64,000 nt of DNA from Pseudomonas sp. B21-023 (GTDB lineage Bacteria; Pseudomonadota; Gammaproteobacteria; Pseudomonadales; Pseudomonadaceae): contig NZ_CP087190.1 of assembly GCF_024749165.1 (NCBI RefSeq), positions 5,057,501 through 5,121,500 of the forward strand, read 5' to 3'. Shown here one piece after another: positions 35,823 through 44,085 of this stretch; positions within the stretch are counted from its first letter, which is position 1; every line of letters begins with the position of its first letter. The notes below the pieces were generated by a model. That model saw only the letters and a list, made by a program, of their open reading frames with translations, ran no database searches and was not told where the DNA came from. Position numbers and translations under genes: made by a program.

Positions 35823-37043
35823 ATGTCCGATTCCGCCCCGCAATTGCTGCGTCATCACCGCCCGTTCCTGGCCTTCTGGCTGGCCCGCGTATTCACCGCC
35901 AGCGGCTTCCAGATGCTCACCGTGGCCATTGGCTGGCATCTCTACCAACTGACCGGAAATGTCCTCGACCTGGGCCTGGTCGGACTGGTCGAGTTCGCAC
36001 CCCGGGTGCTGTTCATGCTGCATACCGGCCATGTCGCCGACCGCTACGACCGACGCAAGGTAGCCGCCCTGTGCCAGACCCTGCAGGCGCTGATCGCCCT
36101 GGCGCTGGCCCTGGGCAGCGTCACCGACAACGTCAGCCGCGAGCTGATCTTCATTCTGGCCTTCCTGCTCGGCGCCACCCGTTCGTTCGAGATGCCGGCG
36201 ACCCAGGCGCTGCTACCCAACGTGGTACCGCCAGGGCTGTTCCCACGGGCCGTGGCGGCGTCGGCGTCGGCCACCCAGTCGGCGACCATCGTCGCCCCGG
36301 CGGTCGGCGGCTTTCTCTACGCCTTCGGCAGTACCTGGGTGTACGGCCCGACCGTGGCCCTCTACCTCATCGCCTGCCTGCTGACCCTGAGCCTCGACGC
36401 GCGCCAGCAACTGCCCCAGCGCGGTCGGGCCAACCTGGAATCGTTGCTGGCCGGGGTGCGCTTCATCCGCAGCCGCCCGGACATCTTCGGCGCCATCTCC
36501 CTGGACCTGTTCGCCGTGCTGCTGGGCGGCGCCACCGCGCTGCTGCCAGTGTTCGCCAAGGACATCCTGCTCACCGGCGCCTGGGGCCTGGGCCTGCTAC
36601 GCTCGGCGCCGGCTGTGGGCGCGCTGCTGATGTCGCTGTGGCTGGCGCGCTTCCCGGTGGAGCGCAAGGTAGGCCTGATCATGTTCGCCTCGGTCGGCGT
36701 GTTCGGGGTGGCGACCATCGCCTTCGGCCTCTCGACCTCGTTCTGGTTCTCCCTGGCGGTGCTGGTGGTGCTCGGCGCGGCGGACATGATCAGCATGGTC
36801 ATCCGCGGCGCCTTCGTGCAGTTGGAGACGCCAGACGAGATGCGCGGCCGGGTAAGCGCGGTGAACGGGCTGTTCATCGGTGCCTCGAACCAGCTCGGCG
36901 AGTTCGAGTCGGGGCTGACCGCGCACTGGTTTGGCACAGTCCCGGCGGTGGTGCTCGGCGGCGTGGGCACGCTGCTGGTGACCGGGGTATGGATGAAGCT
37001 GTTCCCGACGTTGACCCATCGCGACCGTATGCATAACGGTTGA
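35823..37043 (+). CDS. MFS exporter of the EntS/YfiS-like group
   Basis: A 406-residue membrane protein with about 12 helices. It begins LLRHHRPFLAFWLARVFTASGFQM and has HTGHVADRYDRRKV, the loop 2-3 MFS motif in the form used by EntS-like exporters. Later it has DEMRGRVSAVNGLFIGASNQLGEF, the R-G-R-V-x-A motif typical of this group (DHA3). The substrate is unknown; siderophore or drug export are the usual roles of relatives. Start: ATG 35823 is chosen because the conserved N-terminus begins here, although the ribosome site is weak. Confidence 0.82.
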   Translation: MSDSAPQLLRHHRPFLAFWLARVFTASGFQMLTVAIGWHLYQLTGNVLDLGLVGLVEFAPRVLFMLHTGHVADRYDRRKVAALCQTLQALIALALALGSVTDNVSRELIFILAFLLGATRSFEMPATQALLPNVVPPGLFPRAVAASASATQSATIVAPAVGGFLYAFGSTWVYGPTVALYLIACLLTLSLDARQQLPQRGRANLESLLAGVRFIRSRPDIFGAISLDLFAVLLGGATALLPVFAKDILLTGAWGLGLLRSAPAVGALLMSLWLARFPVERKVGLIMFASVGVFGVATIAFGLSTSFWFSLAVLVVLGAADMISMVIRGAFVQLETPDEMRGRVSAVNGLFIGASNQLGEFESGLTAHWFGTVPAVVLGGVGTLLVTGVWMKLFPTLTHRDRMHNG

Positions 37044-37384
37044 TCGACCTGCTGGCACCCAGAGATTAGGCAATCTCGCGCGGGGGCAGCATGCTGGTTT
37101 GTCCTGCACCGGCCTCTCGCCGGCAAGCCGGCTCCCACACCGACCGTGCCGCCTTCAAGCCAAGCGCCATCCCTGTGGGAGCTGGCTTGCCAGCGATGAG
37201 GCCAGTGCAGGAAGACGACACCGTTGCCCGATTGCCTTCCCCAATGGCCATAGGCCCCCGCCATCCTTGCTGGTATGATGCGCGGCTTTTTTCCACCCCG
37301 CACAAAACCACGGCACCCGGTACGGTCTGTGCTTTGCTGTTGGGGTCGATACATTCACGGCGCGAGGGCGCCCGGGGAGCAGGC
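37044..37384. other. 341-bp intergenic region with a long REP pair before the purine permease
   Basis: No gene is visible. It holds the inverted REP pair (37103-37211) and the promoter region of the permease-trmA operon. No purine riboswitch-like structure was recognised. Confidence 0.55.
37103..37211. repeat. Inverted REP pair (BIME) with about 37-base arms
   Basis: The arms CCTGCACCGGCCTC...GGCTCCCACA (37103-37139) and TGTGGGAGCTGGC...GGCCAGTGCAGG (37173-37211) are near-complementary over their whole length, with a 33-base spacer. This is the Pseudomonas REP unit in its CCGGC variant. Confidence 0.8.
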
Positions 37385-38680
37385 ATGCTGGAAAGGCTGT
37401 TTCAACTAAAAGCACACAACACCAACGTGCGCACCGAGATTCTCGCGGGCGTCACCACCTTCCTGGCCATGGCCTACATCCTGTTCGTCAACCCGAGCAT
37501 CCTCGGCGAGACCGGCATGGACAAGGGCGCGATTTTCGTCGCCACCTGCCTGGCTGCGGCCATCGGCTCGGTGACCATGGGCATCATCGCCAACTACCCG
37601 ATCGCCCTGGCACCGGGCATGGGCCTGAACGCCTTCTTCACCTACACCGTGGTCCTGCACATGGGCCATACCTGGCAAGTGGCGCTGGGGGCGGTGTTTC
37701 TCTCCGCGGTGCTGTTCTTCCTGCTGTCGATCTTCCGCATCCGCGAATGGATCGTGAACAGCATCCCGCTGCCGCTGCGCTCGGCCATTGCCGCCGGCAT
37801 CGGCCTGTTTCTGGCGCTGATCGCCCTGCATAACGCCGGCATCGTCGTCGATAACCCAGCCACTCTGGTAGGCCTGGGCGATCTCAGCAAGCCCGCGCCG
37901 ATTCTCGCCACCCTGGGCTTCTTCCTGATCGTCGCCCTCGAATCGCTGAAGGTTCGCGGCGCCGTGCTGATCGGTATCCTGGCGGTGACCGTGGCCGCGA
38001 TCGCGCTGGGCGTCACGCCGTTCGGCGGGGTGGTCTCGATGCCGCCGTCGCTGGCCCCGACCTTCCTGCAACTGGACATCGCCGGCGCCCTGGACGTCGG
38101 CCTGATCAGCGTGATTTTCGCCTTCCTGTTCGTCGACCTGTTCGACAACTCCGGCACCCTGATCGGTGTGGCCAAGCGCGCCGGCCTGATGGGCAAGGAC
38201 GGCCACATGCCGAAGATGGGCCGCGCCCTGATCGCCGACAGCACCGCCGCCATGGCCGGTTCACTGCTGGGCACCTCCACCACCACCAGCTACATCGAAT
38301 CGGCGGCGGGCGTGAGTGCCGGCGGACGCACGGGCCTGACCGCCATCGTGGTCGCCATCCTGTTCCTGCTGGCGCTGTTCTTCGCCCCGCTGGCCGGCAG
38401 CGTGCCGGCCTTCGCCACCGCCCCGGCGCTGCTGTTTGTCGCCGTACTGATGGCTTCGGGCCTGGCCGAGATCAACTGGGACGACGTTACCGAAGCCGCG
38501 CCGGTGGTGGTGACCGCCCTGGCCATGCCGCTGACCTACTCGATCGCCAACGGCATCGCCTTCGGCTTCATCGCCTGGACCGCCATCAAGCTGATCTCCG
38601 GCCGTCGCCACGACCTGAACCCGGCGCTGGTGATCCTGTCCATCCTGTTCGTCATCAAGCTGGGTTGGTTCCCCGCATGA
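37385..38680 (+). CDS. AzgA-type adenine/guanine/hypoxanthine permease (NCS2 superfamily)
   Basis: A 431-residue membrane protein. It begins MLERLFQLKAHNTNVRTEILAGVTTFLAMAYILFVNP, typical of the PbuG/AdeP/GhxP group. It has NYPIALAPGMGLNAFFTY and VDLFDNSGTLIGVAKRAGL, both family landmarks, and TSTTTSYIESAAGVSAGGRTG. It imports purine bases with protons; adenine versus guanine/hypoxanthine cannot be settled. Start: ATG 37385 with GGAG five bases upstream. Its stop overlaps the trmA start (ATGA), so purine uptake and tRNA methylation genes are coupled. Confidence 0.9.
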   Translation: MLERLFQLKAHNTNVRTEILAGVTTFLAMAYILFVNPSILGETGMDKGAIFVATCLAAAIGSVTMGIIANYPIALAPGMGLNAFFTYTVVLHMGHTWQVALGAVFLSAVLFFLLSIFRIREWIVNSIPLPLRSAIAAGIGLFLALIALHNAGIVVDNPATLVGLGDLSKPAPILATLGFFLIVALESLKVRGAVLIGILAVTVAAIALGVTPFGGVVSMPPSLAPTFLQLDIAGALDVGLISVIFAFLFVDLFDNSGTLIGVAKRAGLMGKDGHMPKMGRALIADSTAAMAGSLLGTSTTTSYIESAAGVSAGGRTGLTAIVVAILFLLALFFAPLAGSVPAFATAPALLFVAVLMASGLAEINWDDVTEAAPVVVTALAMPLTYSIANGIAFGFIAWTAIKLISGRRHDLNPALVILSILFVIKLGWFPA

Positions 38681-39762
38681 GTGCTGCCTACGATCCCGCG
38701 CAATACGACGCGCAACTGGCGGCCAAGGCCGCCCGCCTGCGCGACCTGCTGGCCCCGTTCGACACGCCGGAGCCGGCCGTGTTCGACTCGCCCCGCGGGC
38801 ACTACCGCCTGCGCGCCGAGTTCCGCCTGTGGCGCGAAGGCGGCCAGCGCCACTATGCGATGTTCGCCCCGGGCGAGAAGCACAAGGCCATCCTGATCGA
38901 CGACTTCCCGATCGCCAGCGAGCGCATCAATGCGTTGATGCCGCGCCTGAAAGTCGCCTGGCAGGCCAATGAAGACCTCGACAACCGGCTGTTCCAGGTG
39001 GAGTTCCTCACCACCCTGGCCGGTGACGCAATGATCACCCTGTGCTACCACCGCCCGCTGGACGAGGCCTGGGAGGCCGCCGCGCAGCAGTTGGCCGCCG
39101 ACCTCGGTGTCAGCGTGGTCGGCCGCTCGAAAGGCAAGCGCGTGGTGATCGGCCGCGACTACGCGGTGGAGAAGCTCGACATCGCCGGGCGCACCTTCAG
39201 CTATCGCCAACCCGAAGGCGCCTTCACCCAGCCCAACGGCGCGGTGAACCAGAAGATGCTCGGCTGGGCCTTCGAGGCCATGGGCGAACGCCAGGACGAC
39301 CTGCTCGAGTTGTATTGCGGCAACGGCAACTTCACCTTGCCGCTGGCCACCCGCGCCCGCCAGGTGCTGGCCACCGAGATCAGCAAGACCTCGGTCAACG
39401 CCGCCCTGCACAACCTCGACGAGAACGGCGTGGACAACGTGCGCCTGGTGCGCCTGTCGGCCGAAGAGCTGACCCAGGCCCTGAACGAGGTCCGCCCGTT
39501 CCGTCGCCTGGAAGGCATCGACCTGAAGAGCTACGACTTCGGCACGGTGTTCGTCGACCCGCCGCGCGCCGGCATGGACCCGGACACCTGCGAGCTGACC
39601 CGTCGCTTCGAACGCATCCTGTACATCTCCTGCAACCCGGAAACCCTGGCGCAGAACATCGCCCAGCTGCACGATACCCACCGTATCGAACGCTGCGCGC
39701 TGTTCGACCAGTTCCCCTACACCCACCATATGGAAAGCGGGGTGCTGCTGGTTCGGCGCTGA
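38677..39762 (+). CDS. trmA: tRNA (uracil-5-)-methyltransferase
   Basis: A 361-residue SAM enzyme that makes 5-methyluridine at position 54 of tRNAs. It shows the SAM motif LELYCGNGNFTLPLA, the FVDPPRAGMD motif, the catalytic Cys319 in YISCNPETL and the general base Glu353 in HHMESGVLL. Start: ATG 38677 overlaps the stop of the permease gene by four bases. A GC-rich hairpin follows. Confidence 0.96.
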   Translation: MSAAYDPAQYDAQLAAKAARLRDLLAPFDTPEPAVFDSPRGHYRLRAEFRLWREGGQRHYAMFAPGEKHKAILIDDFPIASERINALMPRLKVAWQANEDLDNRLFQVEFLTTLAGDAMITLCYHRPLDEAWEAAAQQLAADLGVSVVGRSKGKRVVIGRDYAVEKLDIAGRTFSYRQPEGAFTQPNGAVNQKMLGWAFEAMGERQDDLLELYCGNGNFTLPLATRARQVLATEISKTSVNAALHNLDENGVDNVRLVRLSAEELTQALNEVRPFRRLEGIDLKSYDFGTVFVDPPRAGMDPDTCELTRRFERILYISCNPETLAQNIAQLHDTHRIERCALFDQFPYTHHMESGVLLVRR

Positions 39763-39772
39763 CCCGCGACGA

Positions 39773-39795
39773 CGCGGGGCCACCAGGGCCCCGCC
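39773..39795 (+). terminator. Hairpin after trmA
   Basis: GCGGGGCC and GGCCCCGC form an 8-bp stem with a short loop directly after the trmA stop codon. There is no strong T-run, so termination efficiency is uncertain. Confidence 0.5.
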
Positions 39796-39814
39796 GTTCG
39801 CTGCAAGGAGTGAT

Positions 39815-40726
39815 GTGCCATTGGACCAGTTGAGCGCCATGCAGACCTTCCGCCGGGTCGTCGACCTCGGCAGCTTCAGCGCCGCCGCCCACCAGGCGGG
39901 CGTTTCCCACACCGTGCTGTCGCGCCAGGTGAAGCACCTCGAACGCCATCTCGGCACGCAACTGCTCAACCGTACCACCCGTCGCCTGCAAGTGACCGAA
40001 GCCGGCGCGCTGTTCTATCGCCACTGCACGCGGATTCTCGAGCAGATGCAGGCCATGAACCTTGAACTGTCCGAGCATCAACAACAGCCCAGCGGCACGC
40101 TGCGCCTGGGTGTGGCCACTGCCTTTGGCGAGCTGGAGCTGGGACACTGGCTGCCGGACTTCGTCGGACGTCACGAGCGATTGCAGGTGGAACTGCATTG
40201 CAGCGACCGCTTCATCGACCTGCTGGAAGAAGACATCGATGTCTGCCTGAGGGTCACCGACCACCTGCCCGACTCCAGCCTGGTGGCCCGCAGGCTGGCG
40301 GACAGCGAAGTGGTGCTGGTGGCCGCGCCCAATTACCTGGAGCGCCACGGCACGCCGACCACGCCCGACGCCCTGGCTGCCCACCCATTGCTCGGCTACA
40401 GCCGCTTGCCGCACCCGCAGCGCCTGCAACTGACCGGCCCCGCCGGCGAGCGCCGGGAACTGCTGATGCCCCAGCGCCTGAGCGCCAATTCGCCGATGGC
40501 CCTGCGCGCGGCAGCGATCGGCGGGTTGGGTATTGCCAGCTTCGACCGCTTCATTGCCCACGATGCCTTGCGCGACGGGCGCCTGGTGCCGGTGCTGGCG
40601 GACTGGTCGCTGCCCTCGCGCACCTTGTACGCGGTCTACCCGCAGAGCCGCTATGTGGCCCCCAAGGTACGGGCACTGCTCGACTACGTGCAGGGGTACT
40701 ACGCAGAGCCGAGATTGCGGCATTGA
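39815..40726 (+). CDS. LysR-family transcriptional regulator
   Basis: A 303-residue regulator. The N-terminal winged HTH (FRRVVDLGSFSAAAHQAGVSHTVLSRQVKHLERHLG) is followed by the periplasmic-binding-like effector domain. The form of the effector domain (FVGRHERLQVELHCSDRFIDLLEEDIDVCLRV) is that of the large DsdC/CrgA-type group of LysR proteins; the effector is unknown. Start: GTG 39815 with AAGGAG upstream; a TTG two codons later is also possible. The target may be the cupin gene 100 bases downstream on the same strand. Confidence 0.87.
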   Translation: MPLDQLSAMQTFRRVVDLGSFSAAAHQAGVSHTVLSRQVKHLERHLGTQLLNRTTRRLQVTEAGALFYRHCTRILEQMQAMNLELSEHQQQPSGTLRLGVATAFGELELGHWLPDFVGRHERLQVELHCSDRFIDLLEEDIDVCLRVTDHLPDSSLVARRLADSEVVLVAAPNYLERHGTPTTPDALAAHPLLGYSRLPHPQRLQLTGPAGERRELLMPQRLSANSPMALRAAAIGGLGIASFDRFIAHDALRDGRLVPVLADWSLPSRTLYAVYPQSRYVAPKVRALLDYVQGYYAEPRLRH

Positions 40727-40829
40727 TTTGTGCTTATAACGCACAAGACATGGCAAATTTAAGATGTATTTGTGCGCATATTGATTGTTTAACCTTCGTC
40801 CATTGTCACTTGGCGAAGGAGCCTCCCCC

Positions 40830-41267
40830 ATGAAAGCACTGCACACCCTGTTCGCCGGCCTTTCCCTGGCCGCGATTGCCATCACCGCCAGCGCCGCTGG
40901 CGACACCCTGAGCTCGGTCCCTGACAGCACCTCGCTGAAATGGCAGCAGGTGCCCGGCACCCAAGGCGCTGTCAGCTACGCCAATGTCGAAGGCGACCTC
41001 TTCGGCAAGGGGCCGTATTCGGCCTACGTGAAGTTCCGCAAAGGCACCGACAATGGACTGCATACTCACAGCCAGACCCTGCCGACCGTGGTGTTGAGCG
41101 GAACCTTCTATGCGGTGATCGATGGCAAGCGGGTGGAGTACCCGGCAGGCGCCTACTACAAGCTGCCCGCCAACCTCGTGCATGAAAGTGGTTGCACCGC
41201 GGCTGCGGATTGCCTGCTGTTCCAGTACCAGGCCAATGCCTTCGACCTGAACCCGGTCAAAGGCTGA
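40830..41267 (+). CDS. Secreted single-domain cupin (DUF4437-like)
   Basis: A 145-residue protein with a clear signal peptide (first ~23 residues, ending ITASAA), so it is periplasmic. The cupin core shows GLHTHSQTLPTVVLSGTFYAVIDG, with two metal-binding-type His residues, and the second motif as PAGAYYKLPANLVHESG. Function is unknown; DUF4437-type cupins are the likely family. Start: ATG 40830 with AAGGAG upstream. It lies downstream of the LysR gene and converges on pbpC with a 15-base gap. Confidence 0.8.
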   Translation: MKALHTLFAGLSLAAIAITASAAGDTLSSVPDSTSLKWQQVPGTQGAVSYANVEGDLFGKGPYSAYVKFRKGTDNGLHTHSQTLPTVVLSGTFYAVIDGKRVEYPAGAYYKLPANLVHESGCTAAADCLLFQYQANAFDLNPVKG

Positions 41268-41282
41268 GCCTGGGCAACGGGC

Positions 41283-43631
41283 TCACTCGCTGACCTGGAA
41301 CTGCACCCGCGCCGTTTCACCGCTTTCATCCAAAGCACTCAACTCGATGCTCCCGGCCTGCTCGAACCTTACCGGCAAGCTGTCCTGCCCTTGGGTCTCG
41401 CCCATGGGCTGTCCATTGAGGAACCACCAGCGCCGCCCTGCCCCGCCCAATGCCGACACCAGCAACTGCAACGGCTCGTGGCTGGTGGCCGGGCGGCGCA
41501 GGTTGTCGCCACTGCGCACACCGACGATCGACAGCGGTGGCGCGCTGCTCACCACCTGCGGTGGACAGGCGGGGTCAACGGCCGGCAGCCGCGCCGCTCG
41601 ACGTTCGACCCGGGGCAACCACGGCTCGAGCGGGGCCGGCCACAAGGCAATGTCTTGGGCCTTGGCTCCAGGACACGATGCATCGACACGCAGTCCTTGC
41701 TCGTTGAGCCACACCGTCTCGCGCAAGCCCAGGCCCAAAGGCTGGTCGGCGGCCTGCAAGGTCGGTGGCGTGGTGGCCTCGAGGGTCCAGGCGAAGCGCT
41801 GGCGACGGCAGTTGGGGTCCTGGCGGTTCATCGGCTGGCCCAACGGCCAGCAGATCGCCGCCACACCGACCGACGCCGGCACCGGCTCGACCGGCACTTC
41901 GATACCGCGTTGGCTATCGCGGTTGCTCAACAGGTCATGCACCTGCAGCATCAAAGGGGCCGCCGAGGCCAGGCCGAACTGGCCCGGCACCGGGGTGCCG
42001 TCGGGGCGGCCGATCCACACACCGATCAGGTAGCGCGGGCCGACGCCCACCGACCAGGCATCGCGAAAGCCGTAGCTGGTGCCGGTTTTCCAGGCCAATT
42101 GCGGGCGCTGCACCAGCTCGGCGTGGGGGTCACGGTCCGGCCGGGCCAGACCGCTGAGAATGCGCCGGGTGATCCAGGCCGAACCCGACGACAGCAAGCG
42201 GCGCTCCACCAGCGGGTCCTGGGGTTGCAGGCGTACCTGCGCGCTCAGCCCACCACGGGCCAGCGCGGCATAGCCACCGACCAGGTCCTCCAGCCGGCTG
42301 CCTGCGCCACCGAGGATCAATGACAGGTTCGGCTCGGCCAGCGGCGGCAGCACCAGCGGCATCCCCCCCATGCGCATCTGCGCGGCGAAACGTTTCGGGC
42401 CATAGGCCTCGAGCAGTTGCACCGCCGGCAGGTTCAGCGACAGTGCCAGCGCCGAGCTGGCCGACACCGGGCCGCTGAAGCCCATGGAGAAGTTGCCGGG
42501 GCGGTAGTCACCGTAGCGCCGCGGCACATCCTGCAACAGCGATTCGGAGTGGATCAGGCCATCATCCATGGCCATGGCGTAGAGGAACGGCTTAAGGGTC
42601 GAACCGGGCGAACGCAGGGCGTGGACCATATCCACGTGACCGAAACGGCGCTCATCGTTCAAGTCGATGGAGCCGAGATACGCGCGCACGGCCATGCTCT
42701 GTGTCTCGACCACCAGCAACGCCGCCGAGGTGCGCTCGGGCAGGCGGGCACGCCAGCCCATCAGCAAGTCTTCGAGGCGGCGCTGCAAGGCGGCATCCAG
42801 GGTGGTACGGATCAGTGGCGGGCTGTTCGGCGTATTCAGGCGCCGGGCCAGCAGCGGCGCCAGCGCCGGCTCCTGGCGTGGCGCCAGCAACAGCGGCTCT
42901 TCACGCGCCTCATCGATGCGCTGGGCTGGCCATACCTGGTACTCGGCCAGGCGCTGCAGCACCTTGTCCCGGGCGCGTTGGGCGCGTTCAGGGTGGCGGT
43001 CCGGACGCAGCCGGCTCGGCGCCTGGGGCAGCACGGCGAGCAACGCGGCTTCGGCCGGAGTCAGGTGTTTCGGCGACTTGCCCAGGTACGCCCAACTGGC
43101 CGCTGCCACGCCCTGCAAGGTGCCGCCGAACGGTGCCCGGTTGAGGTACAGCTGCAAGATCTCGTCCTTGGACAGGTGCCACTCCAGCTGCGCCGTGCGC
43201 CACAGCTGGCGCAGCTTGCCGGGCAAGGTGCGGTCGTGCGGGTCGAGCAGGCGCGCCACCTGCATCGACAAGGTGCTGCCGCCGGACACCACCCGCCCGC
43301 CACGCAGGTTGAGCCAGGCAGCCCGGGCCAGGGCCATGGGGTTGACGCCGGGGTGATGATAGAACCAGCGGTCCTCGTAGGCGAGCAGGGCTTCAAGGTA
43401 CAGCGGCGAGACTTCCTGCGGGCTGACCGGATAGCGCCACACGCCGTCGGCGTCGGCGAAGCGCCACAGCGGTGTGCCGTCCTCGGCCAACACCACCCGC
43501 GCCAGGTCGTCGCCTGGCATGGGCAATGGCCAGATACGGTCGGCCAACCACAGCAGGGCCATGCCCAGCAGCACGCTGACGGTAACACGCCGCAGCAGCC
43601 TGGTCAGGCGCGGGCGCGCTAAGCTTGGCAT
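41283..43631 (-). CDS. pbpC: Penicillin-binding protein 1C
   Basis: A 782-residue bifunctional peptidoglycan synthase anchored by one N-terminal membrane helix. The GT51 glycosyltransferase domain shows AYEDRWFYHHPGVNP with catalytic Glu86, and SGGSTLSMQVARLL. The transpeptidase domain has SxxK at Ser344 (SPGSTLKPF) and KTGTS. A C-terminal BiPBP_C domain follows. The gene is usually linked to yfaS, as here. Start: the ATG at 43631 is chosen; a TTG ten codons upstream (43661) is also open, and neither has a strong ribosome site. Confidence 0.93.
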   Translation of the reverse strand: MPSLARPRLTRLLRRVTVSVLLGMALLWLADRIWPLPMPGDDLARVVLAEDGTPLWRFADADGVWRYPVSPQEVSPLYLEALLAYEDRWFYHHPGVNPMALARAAWLNLRGGRVVSGGSTLSMQVARLLDPHDRTLPGKLRQLWRTAQLEWHLSKDEILQLYLNRAPFGGTLQGVAAASWAYLGKSPKHLTPAEAALLAVLPQAPSRLRPDRHPERAQRARDKVLQRLAEYQVWPAQRIDEAREEPLLLAPRQEPALAPLLARRLNTPNSPPLIRTTLDAALQRRLEDLLMGWRARLPERTSAALLVVETQSMAVRAYLGSIDLNDERRFGHVDMVHALRSPGSTLKPFLYAMAMDDGLIHSESLLQDVPRRYGDYRPGNFSMGFSGPVSASSALALSLNLPAVQLLEAYGPKRFAAQMRMGGMPLVLPPLAEPNLSLILGGAGSRLEDLVGGYAALARGGLSAQVRLQPQDPLVERRLLSSGSAWITRRILSGLARPDRDPHAELVQRPQLAWKTGTSYGFRDAWSVGVGPRYLIGVWIGRPDGTPVPGQFGLASAAPLMLQVHDLLSNRDSQRGIEVPVEPVPASVGVAAICWPLGQPMNRQDPNCRRQRFAWTLEATTPPTLQAADQPLGLGLRETVWLNEQGLRVDASCPGAKAQDIALWPAPLEPWLPRVERRAARLPAVDPACPPQVVSSAPPLSIVGVRSGDNLRRPATSHEPLQLLVSALGGAGRRWWFLNGQPMGETQGQDSLPVRFEQAGSIELSALDESGETARVQFQVSE

Positions 43632-43699
43632 CGGGAACCGACCGGGCCAGGTGATGGCCAAAGGCTGGGAATCGCCGATTCGTTGATCAGGAAGCGACT

Positions 43700-43993
43700 A
43701 TGCATGTAGAAGGTTTTTTCGAATGGCTGGGCCAGGCACTGGGTTCGGTGATCCGGTTCATCGTCGACGGCTTGAGCGGGTTGTTCAACCTGCTGGCCAA
43801 CGCCGGTGGCAATTTCATCGATGGCCTGGCGCGCACGCTGGGAATGGACACCTCGCTGGTGAGCATCCTGGCGCTTATCGTCGGCCTGATGTTGCTGTAC
43901 TCGGCGGTCCGCGCATTCATGCGCGCATCGATCATCCTAGGGATCATCTGGGCGTTGCTGGGGCTGTGGGTGTTGAGCTGGGTGGTGCATTGA
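43700..43993 (+). CDS. Small hydrophobic membrane protein of unknown function
   Basis: A 97-residue protein. An amphipathic N-terminal half (EGFFEWLGQALGSVIRFIVDGLSGLFNLLANAGG) is followed by one or two transmembrane segments (about residues 50-70 and 75-95), ending WVLSWVVH. Start: ATG 43700 with AGGAAG five bases upstream, a convincing ribosome site. It lies between pbpC (divergent) and the yfaS-type gene (convergent), so it may belong to the same envelope function. I do not recognise the family. Confidence 0.65.
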   Translation: MHVEGFFEWLGQALGSVIRFIVDGLSGLFNLLANAGGNFIDGLARTLGMDTSLVSILALIVGLMLLYSAVRAFMRASIILGIIWALLGLWVLSWVVH

Positions 43994-44080
43994 AAGCAGC
44001 TGCAAGCTTGGAGCTACAAGCGACAAATTGAAAGCAGCCTGCGTCGACTGCTTTCTCTTGTAGCTTGCAGCTCACAGCTT
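43994..44080. repeat. Nested inverted repeat of the AGCTTGCAGCT type
   Basis: The outer arms (about 43998-44020 and 44057-44080) are imperfect complements built from AGCTGCAAGCT and AGCTACAAG. An inner perfect stem GAAAGCAG/CTGCTTTC lies at 44030-44037 and 44048-44055. Such TTGTAGCTTGCAGCT repeats occur between Pseudomonas genes. Here it separates two convergent genes and may end both transcripts. Confidence 0.7.
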
Positions 44081-44085
44081 GAGGG

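Noticed and set aside
37044..37384. A purine riboswitch before the permease-trmA operon
   Set aside because: No three-way-junction pattern or conserved core was recognised; the region is taken up by a REP pair.
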